NCBI GenBank assembly: GCA_944389455.1
Contig: CALXMK010000001.1
Span: 1-64,000, forward strand
DNA length: 64,000 nt
Source of the DNA: an uncultured Verrucomicrobiota bacterium
Lineage (GTDB): Bacteria > Verrucomicrobiota > Verrucomicrobiia > Limisphaerales > UBA1412
Reading direction: 5' to 3'
In this document: positions 59,337-64,000 of the stretch, piece after piece
Layout: every line of letters begins with the position of its first letter
Position numbering within the stretch: position 1 is the stretch's first letter
Program-made: the position numbers and the translations under genes
The notes under the pieces: generated by a model
Database searches by the model: none
What the model saw: the letters and a program-made list of their open reading frames with translations, nothing else
What the model was told of the DNA's origin: nothing

Positions 59337-60452
59337 ATGAGACGTTGGATCGCCTTATTAGCCATAACAGCGGGATTGATTCCGTTTTTTACAACGGAAT
59401 GTCCGGCACCTCTTGTTTATCGCCCAGGGGAAGGATGGACCTATGAACCGATTGGCGGCGATCAATGGGAGCGTTCTCGTGCTGAAGAACAGATGCAAGT
59501 AGCGGAGGAGTCTTTTGCTAAAAAAGAATACCGAGTAGCTCAAAAAGCAGCTAAGCGTGTTGTACGTAAATGGCCACTTTCGGATTACGCTCCGAGGGCT
59601 CAATATCTTTTAGCACGTTGTTATGAGGAGAGAAAACAGGATGAACGTGCATTTAACCAATATAATCTATTGATTACTAAGTATCCCAAGTATGAGGGAT
59701 ATAATGAGGTAATAGAGAGGCAATTGCTTATTGCTAATCGTTTTTTGGCGGGACAATGGTTTAAATTGTGGGGATGTATTCCAATAGGGCCATCGATGGA
59801 AAAGACATCTAAGTTATATGAACAGATAGTTCAGACTGCTCCATGGCATAAAGTGGGGCCGGAGGCACAAATGAGTATTGGGGAGGCTCGTGAGAGACAA
59901 AAGAATTATCTACTGGCTTCTTTGGCTTATGATAAAACGGCAGATTTATATAGTGATTATCCTCGCATAGCTTCAGAAGCACTCTGGAAGTCGGCTGAAT
60001 CTAATCGCAGGCAGGCAGCTGAAGCAGAGTATGATCAGGGAGCTGCTGTAAGAGCTATTGATACATATAATGATTTTATGGCTCTATTCCCAGAGGATAA
60101 TCGTGTTCCTCAGGCGCGCAGTAGTGTAACGGCACTGCGGACAGAACAGGCACGAGGAAGCTTATTAGTCGCAAAATTTTATGAAAAGTATCATCGCTAT
60201 GAAAGTGCAGTGATTTATTATAATGAAGTTTTAATAAAAGATCCTGAATCCCTTTACGCAGATGAGGCTCGTGAACGGTTGGATATACTAAAAGAGCGAA
60301 TTGCTAAAAGAGATGCAGCCAGGTCGAAGGCTAAGGCAGAGAAAGAAATTGAGCAATTTTATAATAATCAAGCAGTATCACCGGATTCCATTGAAGAGAA
60401 TAGCGATGCAGAATCTGTTGAGGATATGGATTCCCAGTCAGTAGAAGAATAA
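59337..60452 (+). CDS. BamD-like outer membrane assembly/TPR protein
   Basis: An exported TPR protein resembling BamD/YfiO. N-terminal signal (RRWIALLAITAGLIPFF), then tandem TPR helices: EESFAKKEYRVAQKAAKRVVRKWPLSDYAPRAQYLLARCYEERKQDERAFNQY is about the first two units, and LLVAKFYEKYHRYESAVIYYNEVLIKDPESLYADEARERL a later one. I chose the ATG at 59337; the frame from a TTG at 59301 adds 12 residues before the signal. No clear lipobox cysteine is seen in the first 25 residues apart from the C in FFTTECPA. An LptE-like gene follows 3 bases later, so both probably serve the outer membrane. Confidence 0.8.
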   Translation: MRRWIALLAITAGLIPFFTTECPAPLVYRPGEGWTYEPIGGDQWERSRAEEQMQVAEESFAKKEYRVAQKAAKRVVRKWPLSDYAPRAQYLLARCYEERKQDERAFNQYNLLITKYPKYEGYNEVIERQLLIANRFLAGQWFKLWGCIPIGPSMEKTSKLYEQIVQTAPWHKVGPEAQMSIGEARERQKNYLLASLAYDKTADLYSDYPRIASEALWKSAESNRRQAAEAEYDQGAAVRAIDTYNDFMALFPEDNRVPQARSSVTALRTEQARGSLLVAKFYEKYHRYESAVIYYNEVLIKDPESLYADEARERLDILKERIAKRDAARSKAKAEKEIEQFYNNQAVSPDSIEENSDAESVEDMDSQSVEE

Positions 60453-60455
60453 AAA

Positions 60456-60992
60456 ATGCTTTTCTTGAGACAGATTACGTTGTTTCTTTTTACGTTATTG
60501 CTAGGCGTAAATTTTTTCATAGGCTGTGCGGGGTATCAACTAGGGCCTACGGGGACACAGGTGTCTGGAGAACAGTCCATCGAGATAAGTCGTTTTAAAA
60601 ATCTTACTATTGAACCTAGATTAAGTGAGTATCTAATGATTCCTTTACGGCGTGCAGTTCAGCAAGATGGAACCTTTCGTTTATGTACAGAAGCAGGTTC
60701 TGCTGACTATGTATTGGAAGGGGTGATTACTGAATTTAATAGAGATGGAGTTGGCTCCATTCCGACAGATGTAATAGCCCATGTTGATGAATATGTTACC
60801 ATTAGGGTAGATATAACAATGAGAGAGCAAGCGACAGGAAAAATAATTTTAACTCAAGGATTTTCCAGTAGTACTATTTTTCCCATGGGGGCCGATCAGA
60901 CAAGCTCCGAGCGGCAAAATATTCCTATTGCTATGGAAGGACTTGCTCGGAATATTGTTAGTATTTTAGCTGATGGGAAAATTAAAGACTAA
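60456..60992 (+). CDS. lptE: LptE-like LPS-assembly lipoprotein
   Basis: LptE plugs the LptD barrel that places LPS in the outer membrane. 178 residues with a lipobox at FFIGC (C24), then the family pattern CAGYQLGPTG, SIEISRFKNLTIEPRLSEYLMIPLRRAVQQDGTFRL and ADYVLEGVITEF with VTIRVDITMREQATGKIILT. It fits the LptE/DUF-type lipoproteins of PVC bacteria. It follows the BamD-like gene by 3 bases. LptD is not in the window. Confidence 0.83.
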   Translation: MLFLRQITLFLFTLLLGVNFFIGCAGYQLGPTGTQVSGEQSIEISRFKNLTIEPRLSEYLMIPLRRAVQQDGTFRLCTEAGSADYVLEGVITEFNRDGVGSIPTDVIAHVDEYVTIRVDITMREQATGKIILTQGFSSSTIFPMGADQTSSERQNIPIAMEGLARNIVSILADGKIKD

Positions 60993-61007
60993 AAAGGTGC
61001 TTTCTGT

Positions 61008-61037
61008 CTCTATTTAGTAAAATAGAGCTAGTTTTTT
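61008..61037 (+). terminator. Terminator candidate after lptE
   Basis: CTCTATTT (61008-61015) pairs with AAATAGAG (61020-61027), 4-base loop, followed after four bases by six Ts. A competing GCTAG/CTAGC stem spans the T-run. Confidence 0.5.
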
Positions 61038-61119
61038 ATTCTAGCCGGTTTAATCCATGCTGTAAAATGTATATACTTTTGGGCTTGATGATATGGGGGG
61101 GGTTAGTAAAATCATCCTA

Positions 61120-62235
61120 ATGGAATATTGCATTAAGAGAAAAGGTATTTTTCTTTTTTGGTTTGTCTTCAGCATAATTCTGATTACAGGAGTTTCTGCG
61201 GAAAATCCTTCGCAGAATACTTCTCGTGAACAAGAAAGAGCAGATCGTTTAGATGGAAAGTTCCAAACAAGATTGGTTTGGTCAGACGGAAAACATAATG
61301 CTTTTACCGGAGCTGCTTCATGGAAGGAGAATGTGATCATCGTTTTTCGGCATGCGGAACATCATGTCAGTTTTGATGGACAGATTAAGATTATTGCAAC
61401 AAAGGATGGTAAAGATTTTTCTGAGTGGGCCACTATTTCCATTCCGGGAAAGGACTTGAGAGACCCTAAGATTATTAATACCGGAAATGAGCTTAAAATT
61501 TATGCAGGTGCAGTAGATGAAAAAGATATAAAACGATGGCATACAGAACCCCGGCTTTTTACGTCAGAGAATGGCAAGGATTGGAAGCAAATTCCAATGA
61601 AAGGACTCCCAGCTGATTGTTGGCTTTGGTTTACCGAATATACCGGAGATATATATTATGGTAGTGCCTATCATAGAGTAGCACCTAATCGTCCCTCACA
61701 AGCTACCTTATACAAGAGTAAAGATGGGATCCATTGGGAACCTTTCTTTACGGTCACAGAGAAACACAGCAATGAGGTTGCTTTGGATACGGATAATGAA
61801 GGACGATTGTATGCACTGATTCGCCAAGAAAAGCCTCCGTATCATCCCCTTTATATTAAGATTGCTGATCCGGAGGGAAAACCGGGGCTCTGTGAAGTAG
61901 CATGGCTTGATTTCCCTCTGCAAGGGCCATTTCTGAAAAGAATGAAAGATGGTTGCTTAATTATTGGAAGGCGTTGGGAAGATTCTGAAAAGGATACTTT
62001 TTTTACTAATCCGAGTCCGAATCGCAGGGTAGAGATGATTTGGCTGGGAGATGAGGGTGATATTGAACGCCTTTGCACATTGAAAAGCGGAGGGGATTGT
62101 TCTTATGCCGGCTGGGCAACACTTCCAAAAGGAGATACTCTGGTTTCTTACTATTCCGGCCATGAGACAAATTACCCTCAGTCTAATATTTACGTGGCGA
62201 TATTTCCTCCTGGTGTGCTTCCTCCAGAGGAATGA
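61120..62235 (+). CDS. Secreted sialidase-like beta-propeller protein
   Basis: About 371 residues from the ATG at 61120 with a Sec signal peptide (GIFLFWFVFSIILITGVSA); an in-frame ATG at 61093 would add nine residues. Repeated short strands with Asp-box-like turns (SDGKHNAFTGAASW, TKDGKDFSEW, SENGKDWKQIP, SKDGIHWEPF) mark a five- or six-bladed propeller like GH33 and related exo-glycosidases. The arginine triad of true sialidases cannot be confirmed by eye, so the substrate is open. It may act with the GH29 fucosidase on host or plant glycans. Confidence 0.75.
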   Translation: MEYCIKRKGIFLFWFVFSIILITGVSAENPSQNTSREQERADRLDGKFQTRLVWSDGKHNAFTGAASWKENVIIVFRHAEHHVSFDGQIKIIATKDGKDFSEWATISIPGKDLRDPKIINTGNELKIYAGAVDEKDIKRWHTEPRLFTSENGKDWKQIPMKGLPADCWLWFTEYTGDIYYGSAYHRVAPNRPSQATLYKSKDGIHWEPFFTVTEKHSNEVALDTDNEGRLYALIRQEKPPYHPLYIKIADPEGKPGLCEVAWLDFPLQGPFLKRMKDGCLIIGRRWEDSEKDTFFTNPSPNRRVEMIWLGDEGDIERLCTLKSGGDCSYAGWATLPKGDTLVSYYSGHETNYPQSNIYVAIFPPGVLPPEE

Positions 62236-62348
62236 ATATGGACATCAGATTGAATGTTGGAATATATTGATTAATTTCTTTTTAAGAAAGAATTGGATCG
62301 TTTTTCTTATACTATAAGAGGTGATGGTTTGATTTAACCGGTAATTAT

Positions 62349-62504
62349 TTATTTGCTGGAGAGGTTTCCCATATATTGATGTAGAATGTAGGAAAGTTGC
62401 CGTTCATGGCTTTGGCAATCCATTCCACAGAAACCAGTTTCTCCCGTTTTTGTTTGAGATGCCCATGGACAATGTGCTGCTAATATCGCAGTATGAGAAG
62501 AATA
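62349..62504 (-). other. Orphan open frame without a start codon, possible gene remnant
   Basis: On the minus strand, between stops at 62507-62505 and 62351-62349, an open frame of about 51 codons reads CPWASQTKTGETGFCGMDC followed by SHERQLSYILHQYMG. It looks more protein-like than chance, with paired cysteines, but has no ATG before the GMD of this stretch. It could be the 3' remnant of a lost gene. The rest of 62236-62601 shows nothing recognisable. Confidence 0.2.
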
Positions 62505-62601
62505 TTACTTTAAATATACAGTATTAATTTCTATTATTTGTTATAAATCTAGCAATCCTCTGTAGAGATAGCCGATGATGGATTATTGGAAAAAGTAGAA
62601 T

Positions 62602-62648
62602 AAAAAACGAGTAAGAAGAGATTAGGATGTTCTCCTCTTACTCGTTTT
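62602..62648 (-). terminator. Intrinsic terminator of the glycyl-tRNA synthetase gene
   Basis: 62604-62621 pairs with 62631-62648: 18 bp with one mismatch, built on AAAACGAGTAAGA/TCTTACTCGTTTT, with a 9-base loop and a T-run on the minus strand. It is 18 bases after the GlyRS stop. Confidence 0.85.
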
Positions 62649-62666
62649 ATCGAGAGTGCTTTTGGC

Positions 62667-64000
62667 TTATTTGATTTTAGCGAGAAGTATCGGGACTAAA
62701 TCTTCTATTTTTACACGAATTTGTTCCATTGTATCCCGATCACGCAAAGTAACGGTATCTTTGAATTCAGGGTGTTCACCCAGAGTATCAAAATCAATAG
62801 TAACGCCAAAGGGTGTACCAGCTTCATCCTGACGGCGATAACGGCGTCCAATGGCTCCTGCTTCATCATAGAAAACTGCCATGTGCGGACGCAGTAACTC
62901 GAGAACTTCATGTGCTTTAGCGAGAAGTTCCGGTTTGTTTTTTAAGAGAGGAAATATGCCAACTTTAATTGGAGCAACCCGTGGATGGAATTTCATAACT
63001 ATACGGGTTTCTTCTTTGCCTTTGTCGTTGGTAATAGTTTCCTCATGATATGCATGACAGATGAGAGCCAATACCATGCGATCAACTCCGGCGGAAGGTT
63101 CAATGACATGAGGTATATATTTTGTCTTAGCAGCTTCATCAAAATATTCCATAGATTTACCGCTGAATTTCTGATGTTGTGAGAGATCGAAATTACCTCT
63201 AGCTGCAATACCTTCTAATTCCTGAGTCCCAAATGGGAATTTATAGAGAATATCTACTGTAGCACGAGCGTAGTGAGCAAGTTCTTCTGGGGTTTGCCAG
63301 TAAAGTTCGAGGCTGTCACGATTTAAACCGATGGATTCATACCATTTTAAACGTTGCTGTAGCCAATAGAGATGCCAAGCTTTCCAACCCCAGTTAGGCT
63401 TAGGTTCTCCTTCAACTTCCCCATCCGGTATTTCTCCAAATTGAGAGGAAACTTCATCCGGACGGATAAAGAATTCGAGCTCCATTTGCTCAAATTCACG
63501 AGAACGGAAAGTGAAGTTGCGAGGATTGATTTCGTTACGGAAAGCTTTGCCGATTTGACAGATCCCAAAAGGAACAGCTTGGCGGGATACTTCACAGATA
63601 TTTTTAAATTGAGAGAAGATAGCTTGTGCTGTTTCGGGACGAAGATAGGCAACATTTTCCGCATTTTCAACAGGTCCAACATATGTTTTAAACATCAAGT
63701 TAAATGCGCGGGGTTCAGTTAAAAGGGAACCATTTTCGCTATTATAACGAGTACTTTCGGTAACTTGTTCTGTTTTTTCTCCTTGCAGAATAGGATTTTG
63801 CAGTCCACGCTGTTTGTAAAATTGAAGTGCTCCTTTGCGGACAGCATTCGCATCTTTGCCTGGGAGTTGGAACATGGAAAAAGGATCGTTACAAATCTTC
63901 TCCGATTCACTGTCAGAAGCTCCGGTCCAAAACCATGCGGTCCCTGTAAGTGGGGGAATTTGGTCTGCGCGAAAACGCTTTTTAGAAAGGAGACAGTCAA
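62667..64000 (-). CDS. glyQS: Glycyl-tRNA synthetase, homodimeric type, 5' end beyond the window
   Basis: Single-chain class II GlyRS (the archaeal/eukaryal/Firmicutes-like alpha2 form, not the bacterial alpha/beta GlyQ+GlyS). The frame stays open to the right edge: DCLLSKKRFRADQIPPLTG, TGASDSESEKIC, MFQLPGKDANAV are read through, so the Met at 63875 is internal. Motif 2 region RNEINPRNFTFRSREFEQMELEFF, YLRPETAQAIFSQFKNI, EPSAGVDRMVLALICHAY (motif 3) and the anticodon domain VAPIKVGIFPLLKNKPELLAKA follow. At least 444 residues are present. It ends at a strong terminator. Confidence 0.95.
   Translation of the reverse strand, partial: DCLLSKKRFRADQIPPLTGTAWFWTGASDSESEKICNDPFSMFQLPGKDANAVRKGALQFYKQRGLQNPILQGEKTEQVTESTRYNSENGSLLTEPRAFNLMFKTYVGPVENAENVAYLRPETAQAIFSQFKNICEVSRQAVPFGICQIGKAFRNEINPRNFTFRSREFEQMELEFFIRPDEVSSQFGEIPDGEVEGEPKPNWGWKAWHLYWLQQRLKWYESIGLNRDSLELYWQTPEELAHYARATVDILYKFPFGTQELEGIAARGNFDLSQHQKFSGKSMEYFDEAAKTKYIPHVIEPSAGVDRMVLALICHAYHEETITNDKGKEETRIVMKFHPRVAPIKVGIFPLLKNKPELLAKAHEVLELLRPHMAVFYDEAGAIGRRYRRQDEAGTPFGVTIDFDTLGEHPEFKDTVTLRDRDTMEQIRVKIEDLVPILLAKIK

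Noticed and set aside
63719..64000. 93-codon minus-strand frame at the right edge
   Set aside because: The neighbouring minus-strand frame encodes GlyRS without interruption to the edge.

Overview
The window looks like a chromosomal segment of a Gram-negative, AT-rich, anaerobic, glycan-using bacterium, most probably from the PVC group (Verrucomicrobiota or the Lentisphaerae side of it). The evidence is lipid A and outer-membrane genes (lpxK, an LptE-like lipoprotein, BamD- and BamE-like proteins), an H-X9-DG (DUF1559) pseudopilin with an [10 protein letters not shown] leader, Tat-exported sugar isomerase-like proteins, a one-chain GlyRS, a long-form IspH, and [FeFe]-hydrogenase maturases. 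The phylum call is inference from gene content. Several promoters fit TTGACA-N17-TATAAT. Many genes have no clear Shine-Dalgarno (dxs and the macrodomain gene are exceptions). I see no insertion sequence, integrase, prophage or CRISPR array; the region reads as core chromosome with a few accessory carbohydrate genes.

Layout. 1-4.9 kb (minus): argG-ispH-ruvB-lpxK, lpxK running off the left edge. 4.9-10.6 kb (minus): a secreted isomerase-like protein; then a cobalamin riboswitch with its own promoter and terminator that controls a large exported protein followed by a pseudopilin; then lepB and a small anchored protein. 10.7-15.7 kb (plus): ymdB-like phosphodiesterase, xseA, scpA, scpB, pheA. 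15.8-20.8 kb (minus): hydF-hydE, a BamE-like lipoprotein, secreted galM, ispA. 21-26.3 kb (plus): an AlgD-like dehydrogenase overlapping a CPA2 antiporter by ATGA, tRNA-Leu(CAA), comB, an aldo/keto reductase. 26.4-32 kb (minus): pit with its PhoU-like partner, rhomboid protease, a large secreted glycosidase-like protein. 32.2-33.2 kb (plus): an unknown membrane coiled-coil/zinc-ribbon protein. 33.4-38.2 kb (minus): RodZ-like protein, mfd, SDR. 38.5-41.9 kb (plus): GH29 fucosidase and cstA. 41.9-48.2 kb (minus): tgt-mnmD, a CE1-like esterase, fRMsr, and an operon of two Tat-exported isomerase-like proteins. 48.6-62.2 kb (plus): carB behind a structured leader, a hypothetical, macrodomain protein, DUF1015, xseB-dxs, icd, BamD-like, LptE-like, a sialidase-like secreted protein. 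62.7-64 kb (minus): GlyRS, entering from the right edge.

How the genes fit together. Exported fucosidase, sialidase-like, esterase, mutarotase and isomerase-like proteins suggest glycan breakdown outside the cytoplasm; HydE/HydF imply hydrogen-evolving fermentation; ispH, dxs and ispA supply isoprenoids by the MEP route. The two most interesting signals are non-coding: (1) a cobalamin riboswitch with an attenuator controlling an uncharacterised exported protein plus a pseudopilin, with no btuB in the window; (2) a compact three-way-junction RNA in the carB leader that I cannot match to a known riboswitch. Dyad symmetries also sit at the cstA start codon, over the fucosidase promoter, and around the phosphate-transport promoter.
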